NCBI GenBank assembly: GCA_030848545.1
Contig: JAVDCA010000018.1
Span: forward strand, 91,866-155,865
DNA from: Astrobacterium formosum
GTDB lineage: Bacteria; Pseudomonadota; Alphaproteobacteria; Rhizobiales; Xanthobacteraceae
Length of the DNA: 64,000 nt
Reading direction: 5' to 3'
The position numbers and the translations under genes are program-made. How positions within the stretch are numbered: position 1 is the stretch's first letter; each line of letters opens with the position of its first letter. This document shows, piece by piece, positions 46,721 through 55,910 of this stretch. The notes beneath the pieces are model-generated. The model was not told where the DNA came from. It did no database searches and was given only the letters and a program-made list of their open reading frames with translations.

Positions 46721-47116
46721 ATGCCCCGGTTTCAGTTCGACCATATCCATCTGCGCAGCCGCGATCCGGACGCCATGGCGCAGTGGTTCGAGGACAAGTT
46801 CGACGCGAAGGTCGTGCGCTACATGCAGTCGGGGCGCCAGCGCGTCGATGTCAGCCTGGGCGGCGCCGACATCTTCATCGCTCCGGTCACGCCCGGCGAC
46901 GGTGTCAATCCGGCCCCGGTGACGCCCTGTCGCGGGCTCGACCATTTCGGCCTGTTCGTAAACGGGCTGGAAGCGTTCGTGGCCGATCTCGCCGCCAAGG
47001 GGGTCGAGTTCACCACGCCGCTGCAGACCGTGCGCCCGGGCGTCTCCATGTGCTTCATCCGCGGGCCCGAGGACATTTCCATCGAACTCCTCGAGCGCAA
47101 CCCGCCCGGCGCCTGA
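46721..47116 (+). CDS. VOC family protein (glyoxalase-like)
   Basis: 131 residues forming one paired beta-alpha-beta-beta-beta module. FDHIHLRSRDPDAMAQWFEDKFDAK opens it and LDHFGLFVNGLEAFVADLAAKGVEF begins the second half; ISIELLE carries the likely last metal-binding Glu. Members are metal enzymes such as glyoxalase I, dioxygenases or resistance proteins. Nothing here points to a particular substrate. It is separated by 15 bases from the end of a convergent lipoprotein gene. Confidence 0.85.
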   Translation: MPRFQFDHIHLRSRDPDAMAQWFEDKFDAKVVRYMQSGRQRVDVSLGGADIFIAPVTPGDGVNPAPVTPCRGLDHFGLFVNGLEAFVADLAAKGVEFTTPLQTVRPGVSMCFIRGPEDISIELLERNPPGA

Positions 47117-47131
47117 TCACCCGACGCCTGA

Positions 47132-47716
47132 TTACTTGGCCGTCAGCGCCGCAGCTTGCACCGACGGCGGCAGCGTGTGGCAGCGTGGCAGGGCCTGGGC
47201 GATCGCCACCGCGGCGCCGTCGAGATCGAACTCGGCCGCCGTCCTGCCGGCATTGAGCGAGCGGATGCGCACATACAGGGTCCGCGACACCGCCATCTCG
47301 TCGAGGAAGCGGGCCGCGTCGGCCCGGTTCTCGATCACGACCCTGGCTTCCCGCATCAGGAAGCGCGCCGCCGGCTCGCGGCCGGGCTTGTCGTCGAACC
47401 GATAGGCCAGGACCGCGTTCGCGGTCGACCCCACCTTGAAGGAGAAATTGAAGGTGACCATGGGTTCGCCGTCGCGAAAACAGCTGATCTCCATCTGCGC
47501 CAACTCGGGAAAGTCCGCGAACGTGTTCGAACTCACCTTGGTGTCGAGCCAAGCATTGGCCATCGGCGCTCCGGTGATGCGATCGGTCTGGCGCTCGACC
47601 CACCAGTTGCCGACCGCGGTGCCGACGGGGATGACGATGGGGTCCTTGGAGGCGCAGGCGACGAGCCAAAGCCCGGCCCATAACGGCAAAGCCCGCAGGC
47701 CGGTCGGCCGACCCAT
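47132..47716 (-). CDS. putative lipoprotein, VasI-like
   Basis: 194 residues. The N-terminus ends in a lipobox (LWLVACASK), so it is probably lipidated and periplasmic. The rest, including MEISCFRDGEPMVTFNFSFKVGSTANAVLAYRFDDKPGREPAARF and TLYVRIRSLNAGRTAAEFDLDGAAVAIAQAL, resembles the VasI/TagO-like fold seen in type VI secretion loci and in stand-alone envelope proteins. No T6SS genes are nearby. GAGGGGG lies about eight bases before ATG 47716; an upstream GTG is the alternative start. Confidence 0.65.
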   Translation of the reverse strand: MGRPTGLRALPLWAGLWLVACASKDPIVIPVGTAVGNWWVERQTDRITGAPMANAWLDTKVSSNTFADFPELAQMEISCFRDGEPMVTFNFSFKVGSTANAVLAYRFDDKPGREPAARFLMREARVVIENRADAARFLDEMAVSRTLYVRIRSLNAGRTAAEFDLDGAAVAIAQALPRCHTLPPSVQAAALTAK

Positions 47717-47923
47717 GACGCACACCCCCTCACGCCTCGCTTACCACCGGGATTGTGCCATATGCCCGTCAGGGCTGCAATTGCTTGTGAATTCTCTGCT
47801 GGGTGGTCCAGCGCCTGCCCGACACGGCGGCCCGCGGTGCCGTTCGCCCGGTCGCGGGAGGACGACAGCCGCGCGCCGGCGCCCGCCATGTGGCGATGCG
47901 CCGGCGTCGCCTGGACGCGTCCG

Positions 47924-48988
47924 TCACATGGAGCGCCGTGGCGCCGTCTGCAGGATTTCGCCGAGCTCCTTGGCATAGAATCTAGCGTTGCCGGTGGTGC
48001 CGTGTCCACGGGTCGCCTCGCTTCCGGGGATGAGCAGGAGCCGGCCGTTCTTCACCCGCTTCATGGCCGCGTCCATCAGTCCGGTCTCAGGGGGATTGCG
48101 CTCGTCGTCGGCGGCGTTGATGGCGAGCAGGGGAGCGGAGATACGCTCAAGCCGTGCGGAAGGATCGTAGTCGCGCGAGGACTCCCACTGGTAGATGAAG
48201 TCGTTGGCATCGGCGTTCATGGGCGCGGCGAGGCGCGCCTTGACGATGTCGTCGCCCTTGGCGCTGGTCGGCGCCGCCTTCTGGAGGGCGATGTTGCCGC
48301 CCGAAGTGGCCAGACCGAAGAACACATTGGCGAGCTTGAGGGCCTTCGGCGGGCTCGTGTAGTCACCGTTCTTGTAGTCCGGATCGCTCTGGACCATCTC
48401 GACCAGCAGACGCCTCAAGATCCAATTGCGCGACGACATGGCGGTGGGCTGCGCCGCCATCGGCACCAGCACGTCGGCGAATTCCGGATAGGTGGTGCCC
48501 CAGATCCAGGTCTCCATGCCGCCCATGGAATTGCCGATGATCAGCCGCAGGTGGCGGATGCCGAGATGCTCGGTGAGGAGCCGGTGCTGGGCCGCGACCA
48601 TGTCGTCGTAATTATAGCGGGGGAATTTGGTGCGCAGGCCGTCCGACGGCTTTGCGCTGCGACCGTGACCGACGGAGTCGGGCAGAATGATGAAGTACTT
48701 CTTGGCGTCGAGGGGCTGTCCGGGACCGAACAGTTCGCCCGCGAAGGCCGGCGTGAGCATGCCGGCACCCGAACCGGTGGTGCCGTGCAGCACCATGACG
48801 GGTTCGCCTGTCGGCTCGCCGACGGTCGTGTAGGCGATGCGCATTTCGCCCATCACCTCGCCGGTATGGAACTTGAAATCGCGGGCAACCCATTCGCCGT
48901 GTTTCGGTGCCGGATAGTCGGCGGCGGCGGCGAGCGTGGCAAAAGCGGCGCACGCGAACGCCGCAGCGGCAGTCGACAGAGTTCTCAT
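47924..48988 (-). CDS. secreted alpha/beta hydrolase of the homoserine acetyltransferase-like group
   Basis: 354 residues with a signal peptide (MRTLSTAAAAFACAAFATLAAA, cut before ADYPAP). VMVLHGTTGSGAGML, RLIIGNSMGGMETWIWGTTYPEFAD (nucleophile Ser in GNSMGG), INAADDERNP and ATRGHGTTG give the triad. The overall plan follows MetX-like acyltransferases, but export to the periplasm suggests hydrolysis or transfer of acyl groups outside the cytoplasm. GGAGG sits seven bases before ATG 48988. The substrate is unknown. Confidence 0.85.
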   Translation of the reverse strand: MRTLSTAAAAFACAAFATLAAAADYPAPKHGEWVARDFKFHTGEVMGEMRIAYTTVGEPTGEPVMVLHGTTGSGAGMLTPAFAGELFGPGQPLDAKKYFIILPDSVGHGRSAKPSDGLRTKFPRYNYDDMVAAQHRLLTEHLGIRHLRLIIGNSMGGMETWIWGTTYPEFADVLVPMAAQPTAMSSRNWILRRLLVEMVQSDPDYKNGDYTSPPKALKLANVFFGLATSGGNIALQKAAPTSAKGDDIVKARLAAPMNADANDFIYQWESSRDYDPSARLERISAPLLAINAADDERNPPETGLMDAAMKRVKNGRLLLIPGSEATRGHGTTGNARFYAKELGEILQTAPRRSM

Positions 48989-49147
48989 CGATGATCCTCC
49001 CCAGGCTCTCGACGCCGACCGCTTCGGGCGAAGCACGGCGGCGCATAGCGAGACGCTACATCAGCCGGGAGCGCGACAGAGTCACAATCTGGTGCCGTCG
49101 GGCACGCAGAATGCAGCGCAAAAAATTGCGCAGCGCAGCATGCAGCC

Positions 49148-49681
49148 CTACATCAGACCGCGCTCGCGCTTGAGGCGGTCGATGAGATCGACGACGTCCG
49201 GCGGCAGTGACCGCACGCCGTTGGCGGCGGCCGTCGACAGGAATGGCCGCAGGCGCGACTGCGCCAGGAATGGCGGGTCGAGATGGCGCGGGATGACGCT
49301 ATCGATCACCAGCACCATCAGGATGGCCGCCAGGCCGATGCGTATGACTCCCAGCACGGCACCGGCGCAGCGGTCGGTCACGCTCGCCGTCGGCCCGAAC
49401 AGCGCCGTGACGGCGGCGCGCGTCACGGCCCCGAGCACGATGCCGAGAACGACGAATGCGACGGCGAACACGACCCACCGGTTGACCTGCGGGACGTTGG
49501 CGTGGGTCGACAGCAACGTCGCCGCCCACGGCGTCACCATGAAGGCGACCGGCGCCGCCGCCAGATAGGCCAGAATGGTGGCGAGCGAACGCATCAGCCC
49601 GGTCATGAATCCCATGACGGCGGCGATCAGCGCGAGAGCGCCGAGGACCGCATCGAAACTGTTAATGTCGGCGGGATCCAT
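49148..49681 (-). CDS. CvpA family membrane protein
   Basis: 177 residues. It starts MDPADINSFDAVLGALALIAAVMGFMTGLMRSLATILAYLAAAPVAF, typical of CvpA proteins, with four membrane helices and a cytoplasmic tail (PPDVVDLIDRLKRERGLM). CvpA relatives influence envelope integrity, purine-linked phenotypes and colicin V export, though the mechanism is unclear. The long frame upstream has no similarity. No purF is adjacent, unlike in E. coli. Confidence 0.85.
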   Translation of the reverse strand: MDPADINSFDAVLGALALIAAVMGFMTGLMRSLATILAYLAAAPVAFMVTPWAATLLSTHANVPQVNRWVVFAVAFVVLGIVLGAVTRAAVTALFGPTASVTDRCAGAVLGVIRIGLAAILMVLVIDSVIPRHLDPPFLAQSRLRPFLSTAAANGVRSLPPDVVDLIDRLKRERGLM

Positions 49682-49898
49682 TTTGCGGGGGCCACCCTTT
49701 ATGACGTGGGGCACTCCATAGCGCAGACCCGGCGTCGGCGCAGGGGCAATCGTCGAACAGGGTTTCCGTGGTCCTGCGGGTACGGCAAACCGGTACATGA
49801 CCGGCTCGTGGCCCGGTTTCCGGGCCGGCGGCCGATCAGCCGCCAATGGAACTTCTGTTCTGCCGGCTCGTTGCCAGGAGGCCGGACAGGAGCCCGCC

Positions 49899-50114
49899 AT
49901 GTTCAAATACGCCCTTTTCTTCCTGGTCATTTCCATCATCGCCGGCGCGATCGGCATGACCAATATTTCCCAGCTCGCCCGGCGCATTGCGCTGGTTTTG
50001 TTCGCCCTGTTCTTCCTCGGATTCCTCGCCCTTCTGGGCTTTGCCTATCTGGTCGGCGAGGCCTTCCAGGCCGGCACCCAGTCGATGCTGCCCGCAGGCG
50101 TGTCCGCGGCCTGA
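49899..50114 (+). CDS. DUF1328 family small membrane protein
   Basis: 71 residues with two helices (YALFFLVISIIAGAIGMTNI and ALVLFALFFLGFLALLGFAYL). The FxISIIAGxxGFxxI-type motif is diagnostic of DUF1328/YtjA-like proteins, which are small inner-membrane proteins of unknown role and are frequently stress-induced. GACAGGAG precedes the ATG. It is divergent from cvpA. Confidence 0.88.
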   Translation: MFKYALFFLVISIIAGAIGMTNISQLARRIALVLFALFFLGFLALLGFAYLVGEAFQAGTQSMLPAGVSAA

Positions 50115-50239
50115 GAAATCGCCCGGCCCGATGCCGGTGGGCATGAACCGGAACGGCCCGGTGTGCGACCAAGGCGTCATGTCGTTGACCTCTTCCCCAA
50201 TGGCGCGCGGAAGCGGAATATCGTCGCACGGTCGGTGTC

Positions 50240-50536
50240 GTGCTCGCCGCGCTGCTGATCGTCGCCGTGCTCGCGTTCGCCTGGCTTCTGGGCCGCACCG
50301 AGCGGGCTGCTTATCTGGGCATCGCTGCGGGCTACGCCGCGGCCGATGAGGCCTATCTCAGGACCGATTCCTCGATGGCGTTCGTGATGGCGCGCGACCG
50401 GCATTTCCGTGCCCTCGTGGTCGGATGCCGGTACGATTTCAATTACGATCCGCAGTTCGGCCGCGCCCGCAGCTCCGAACGCAGTTCCCCGCGCCGTGTG
50501 CGCAGCGCGACGCTGGTCGATTGCCCGGGGAAGTGA
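50240..50536 (+). CDS. hypothetical small membrane-anchored protein
   Basis: A possible 98-residue protein with one N-terminal helix (MLAALLIVAVLAFAWLLG) and a hydrophilic, basic C-terminal part (YDFNYDPQFGRARSSERSSPRRVRS). The start is a GTG without a clear ribosome site, and no family is recognised. It fits the gap and strand after the DUF1328 gene but remains uncertain. Confidence 0.4.
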   Translation: MLAALLIVAVLAFAWLLGRTERAAYLGIAAGYAAADEAYLRTDSSMAFVMARDRHFRALVVGCRYDFNYDPQFGRARSSERSSPRRVRSATLVDCPGK

Positions 50537-50563
50537 GGGCGGGCCTTGCGGGCAACGCGGAAG

Positions 50564-50902
50564 TCAGCCGGATCCTTCTCCGAACACGCCCTTCGACGAG
50601 GTGATGGTCGTCACCTGCACGCTTTCCGGAAGCTCGATCAGGAATTCCGGATCGCGCGGCAGGTGATGGATGCGGCGCGGATCGCCGCCGGTGAAACGCG
50701 CCATCGCCTCCACGTTCTCCCAATACGAGATGGTGACGAATTCACTGTCTTCGCCGCGGTCTTCGCGCAGTTGCATGACCGCAAGCGCCTTCTCCTCCAA
50801 AGGACGGATGCCGGTCTCGTACAGATAGACGGCATACTCGTCGGCACGCGCCCGCGTGGTGCGGCCGCGCCAGATGCGAGCGATGGTCGGGATCACGCTC
50901 AT
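50564..50902 (-). CDS. antibiotic biosynthesis monooxygenase-like (ABM fold) protein
   Basis: 112 residues. VIPTIARIWRGRTTRARADEYAVYLYETGIRPLEEKALAVMQLRED and FVTISYWENVEAMARFTGGDP match the dimeric ferredoxin-like ABM/heme-degrader fold. Members act as cofactor-less monooxygenases or heme oxygenases; the conserved residues are too few to decide here. AAGGAA precedes ATG 50902. Confidence 0.75.
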   Translation of the reverse strand: MSVIPTIARIWRGRTTRARADEYAVYLYETGIRPLEEKALAVMQLREDRGEDSEFVTISYWENVEAMARFTGGDPRRIHHLPRDPEFLIELPESVQVTTITSSKGVFGEGSG

Positions 50903-50979
50903 GTCGGTTCCTTGTGAGGGTCGAACCTGCCCATATAACGCGGCCAGGCGCGAAACGGCGCCGCACCGGGAGGGCCCCC

Positions 50980-51139
50980 ATGCGCACGATGATCTTATCC
51001 TTGGCGCTGCAGGGGTCTCCTCGGCGCGCCGGCGGCGCAGATCGCGCCCGACGCGACCGACATCGCCCGCTACACGGAGCTGCACGCGGCGGCGGCGGCC
51101 GGTGATGTGGCCGCCATCGCGGCCGGGCTCAAACCGTAG
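50980..51139 (+). pseudogene. frameshifted remnant of an exported ankyrin-repeat protein
   Basis: GGGAGG precedes ATG 50980, which begins MRTMILSLALQG. After a one-base shift the reading continues LLGAPAAQIAPDATDIARYT and then ELHAAAAAGDVAAIAAGLKP before a TAG at 51137. Joined, this is a signal peptide followed by the first helix pair of an ankyrin repeat (TxLHxAAxxGD). The rest of the protein is missing. The remaining gap (51140-51346) holds nothing coding. Confidence 0.55.
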
Positions 51140-51346
51140 GGCCGTCGTCGACGCCCGCGATGGGCGCGGCCGCGGGGGAGGGGGCGGGCGATGGGCGCAA
51201 GGATTTAAATCATAGCGCGCGAACGCTGTTCCCCAATCACCAGGGTGGAACGGGGCGCGCTTGATCGTATTGTGGGCGCGGTATCTGATTCCCCCCGCGC
51301 GGCGGGGCGGACGGATCAGGGGCATCCCGCCCTGGGGAGACTTTTC

Positions 51347-51781
51347 ATGCGCTTGATCTCACTGCTACGCATCTTCGTCGTCGCTCTCGCGGCTGTCCTG
51401 GGCGCTCAAACCGCCGCCAATGCCGACAACGGCACCATCAGGATCAGCATCTTCAAAGCGGGCTTCGTGATCGGCGGTTCGGCCGGCAGCGGCGTCTTGA
51501 ATTTCCGTGGCCGCAGCTATCCGCTGTCGATCGGCGGATTGAGTTACGGCTTCACGTTCGGGGCCTCGGAGACTCGCTTCCGCGGCACGGTCTCGAACAT
51601 CCGCCGTCCGTCCGACATCAATGGCGTCTATGCCCAGGCCGGTGCCGGCGCTGCCGCCGTGCGTGGTGCACAGGCGGTCGTGCTGACCAACCAGAATGGC
51701 GCCGTACTGAGGCTGACCGGCGAGCAGGCCGGCCTGATCGTCAGCCTCGACCTGAGCGGACTGGCGCTGTCGCTGAAATAG
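51347..51781 (+). CDS. hypothetical exported protein
   Basis: 144 residues with a clear signal peptide (MRLISLLRIFVVALAAVLGAQTAANA, mature from DNGTIRI). The mature part is Gly-rich and beta-strand-like (AGFVIGGSAGSGVLNFRGRSYPLSIGGLSYGFTFGASETRFRG), recalling small periplasmic or membrane-associated barrels such as YSC84/SYLF-related proteins, but the link is weak. No cysteines are present. Function unknown. Confidence 0.7.
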   Translation: MRLISLLRIFVVALAAVLGAQTAANADNGTIRISIFKAGFVIGGSAGSGVLNFRGRSYPLSIGGLSYGFTFGASETRFRGTVSNIRRPSDINGVYAQAGAGAAAVRGAQAVVLTNQNGAVLRLTGEQAGLIVSLDLSGLALSLK

Positions 51782-52029
51782 GCGGCGGAACGGTACGTTC
51801 CGTCGCCGTCACGACGACTGCTTTTCCGATGATGCGGGCCGCGCGCGAGTGCGGCCCGCAGTTTGTGCGCATCGCGCACCAAGGCTGAACGCGCGTTGTT
51901 TTTCCGTCCGTTCGCAGAGAACGATAAGGCGAGGTTGACGAACATGGTCTTCGCACTCACCCTCCGACCCTGAACGTGAGCCGGTCCTGCGAGCGGCGGA
52001 ACTCGCGGACAAAGGCAAGGGAGGAAGCG

Positions 52030-52572
52030 ATGGTGTCGAGTAAATGGAGCCGACGCCGACAGACCGTGCGCTGTTCGCCGGCCGTCCTGCTGGCCTGCAT
52101 GCTGGCCGCGTTGACCGCATGGGCGGCGACGGCCGGTGCGCAGGCCGCAGGCCCCGTAACGGTCGCGGTCGCCGAGTTCGACTATGTGGACACGTCGGGC
52201 GAGCCGGTCGACCAGACGGCCGCCCATCGCGCCCGCGTCGCCGATTTCGCCGCGAAGGTGCGGCAGCGGCTCGCCGAGCAGGGTTACGAGGTGCGCCCGC
52301 TGTCCTGCGCGGAGGCCTGCACGGCCGCGACCGCATCGCCGGACGGCCTTGCGGCCGCCGCCCGCAAGGCGGGCGCGCGCCTCGTGGTTGCCGGCGGCAT
52401 CCACAAGATGAGCACGCTGATTCAGTTCGGGGAGGTGCAGCTTCTCGATCTCGACAAGAACGCGCTGCTGCTCCGGCGCACCTTCTCGTTTCGCGGCGAC
52501 AACGACACCGCCTTCCGCCGTGCGGCGGCGTTCGTCGGCGAGACGCTGACGGAGGCGATGCCGAAGTCGTGA
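52030..52572 (+). CDS. DUF3280/DUF2380-like exported protein
   Basis: 180 residues. GGGAGG precedes ATG 52030. A signal peptide (CSPAVLLACMLAALTAWAATAGAQA) is followed by VTVAVAEFDYVDTSGEPVDQTAAHRARVADFAAKVRQRLAEQGYEV and ARKAGARLVVAGGIHKMSTLIQFGEVQLLDLDKNALLLRRTFSFRGDNDTAFRRAA. This is the pattern of alphaproteobacterial DUF2380/DUF3280 proteins, often encoded beside quinoprotein dehydrogenase genes. None is seen here. Confidence 0.7.
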   Translation: MVSSKWSRRRQTVRCSPAVLLACMLAALTAWAATAGAQAAGPVTVAVAEFDYVDTSGEPVDQTAAHRARVADFAAKVRQRLAEQGYEVRPLSCAEACTAATASPDGLAAAARKAGARLVVAGGIHKMSTLIQFGEVQLLDLDKNALLLRRTFSFRGDNDTAFRRAAAFVGETLTEAMPKS

Positions 52573-52581
52573 GGTGGCGGC

Positions 52582-52866
52582 TCAATTCCAGTTCGGCTGC
52601 GTCACGACGAGGAGGAGAACGAACAGGCCGAAGGCGAGCGCCGGTAGCGCCATGATCGCGAGCAGGGCGGTCGCGAGGCCACTTTTGCCGGCGGCGTTCA
52701 GCCGCCACCCGCTCACGAGCACGGCCGTGACGCCGGCGAGAGTCGCCGCCCACACGCCGGCGTTGAACGACGACACCGAACCGTCGTCGACGCCGACCAC
52801 GAAGAAATAGACGATGACCGCGGCCGCGACGGCATCGACGAGGAGAAAAGTGCGGAAAAGGAGCAT
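52582..52866 (-). CDS. hypothetical three-helix membrane protein
   Basis: 94 residues with three hydrophobic segments: FLLVDAVAAAVIVYFFVVGV, AGVWAATLAGVTAVLVSGW and LATALLAIMALPALAFGLFVLLLVV. The N-terminus MLLFRTF is followed by an Asp in the first helix. No family is recognised and no strong ribosome site is visible. It is convergent with the DUF3280-like gene, ten bases apart. Confidence 0.65.
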   Translation of the reverse strand: MLLFRTFLLVDAVAAAVIVYFFVVGVDDGSVSSFNAGVWAATLAGVTAVLVSGWRLNAAGKSGLATALLAIMALPALAFGLFVLLLVVTQPNWN

Positions 52867-52910
52867 GGGGGCCGTGGGTTGGCGGTCGGCAAGCCGTGGG
52901 CCGTCGCGTG

Positions 52911-53414
52911 CTACTTGCGGAATACGATCTTTTCGCCGGTCACCGGATTGATCCCGTAGGTAGGTCCTTCTTCATCGTCGGGATCCGGATATTGCGGAGG
53001 GGCTTCGCCGCGGGAGGCGACGATGCGCGGATAATCGGCGTTCGCTTCCTTGACGCCAGTTCCGGTCATCTTGACTCGGAAGAGCCATTCGTCGCCGTAG
53101 TCGAACAGAAAAATCATCGTATGGCCGACTGCCGGAAACGCTCTTGAAATGGTCGTCTTCTTCACGCCGATCACGCCTGGGTCGGTCTCGCCCATGTCGG
53201 CAAACAGCTCGTAGCGCGGCAGTTGACGCATCATCGTTGTCCGGGTCAGGCCCGAGTAGAAGCCGAATGCGTGATCGAAATCGAAGTCGAACGACCCTAC
53301 AATCGCTTCGGCGAGTGCGTAGAGAGACTTCGATGAAGCGATCTCGATGTCACGATAGATCGACTTGCGCCTTTCCAGGGCCGCCCGAATGATGGAGGTG
53401 TCGTTCTTTGCCAT
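52911..53414 (-). CDS. pRiA4b ORF-3-like family protein
   Basis: 167 residues. SLYALAEAIVGSFDFDFDHAFGFYSGL, AVGHTMIFLFDYGDEWLFRVKMTGTG and YPRIVASRGEAPPQYPDPDDEEG follow the PRiA4_ORF3 pattern (helix, acidic D-YG-D-W core, then YPR-V--GE-APP-). The family often occurs near transposons and plasmids; no transposase is seen here. Its function is unknown. Base composition is somewhat lower in GC than the neighbours, hinting at acquisition. Confidence 0.75.
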   Translation of the reverse strand: MAKNDTSIIRAALERRKSIYRDIEIASSKSLYALAEAIVGSFDFDFDHAFGFYSGLTRTTMMRQLPRYELFADMGETDPGVIGVKKTTISRAFPAVGHTMIFLFDYGDEWLFRVKMTGTGVKEANADYPRIVASRGEAPPQYPDPDDEEGPTYGINPVTGEKIVFRK

Positions 53415-53512
53415 CGTGCCGCCCGTAATGCGGACAGATCGTCTTCACGACCATGCCGGACATGCCGTCCATCGAACACGGTGTCATGGTTGCATTCCGA
53501 GGCAATCCGTTC

Positions 53513-53553
53513 AAGAAAAGAAAGGGCGGGTCACGCCGTCGGCCGACCCGCCC
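53513..53553 (-). terminator. intrinsic terminator of thiC
   Basis: On the minus strand gggcgggtc (53553-53545) pairs with gacccgccc (53532-53524), followed by TTTCTTTTCTT. It lies 60 bases past the thiC stop. The bases between it and thiC include a decayed R3 repeat fragment (cctcgcaatgacg, 53583-53595). Confidence 0.85.
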
Positions 53554-53613
53554 TGAATATCGATTGATTCCGCCGCGTCGTTCCTCGCAATGACGACAGA
53601 GGTCGTCGGAGCC

Positions 53614-55773
<2,160 letters not shown>

Positions 55774-55910
55774 TCATGCGGAAATGGAAGGCGCCCATGC
55801 GTGTGGGTTCCCCGCCCGGCCGCGCAAGGCCCGAATCATGCGTTCGAAGTTTCGCAATGCCGCCATCAAGCTCGTGGATGCCGATCGCCACCGTCGCGAT
55901 CGCTCGCCCC

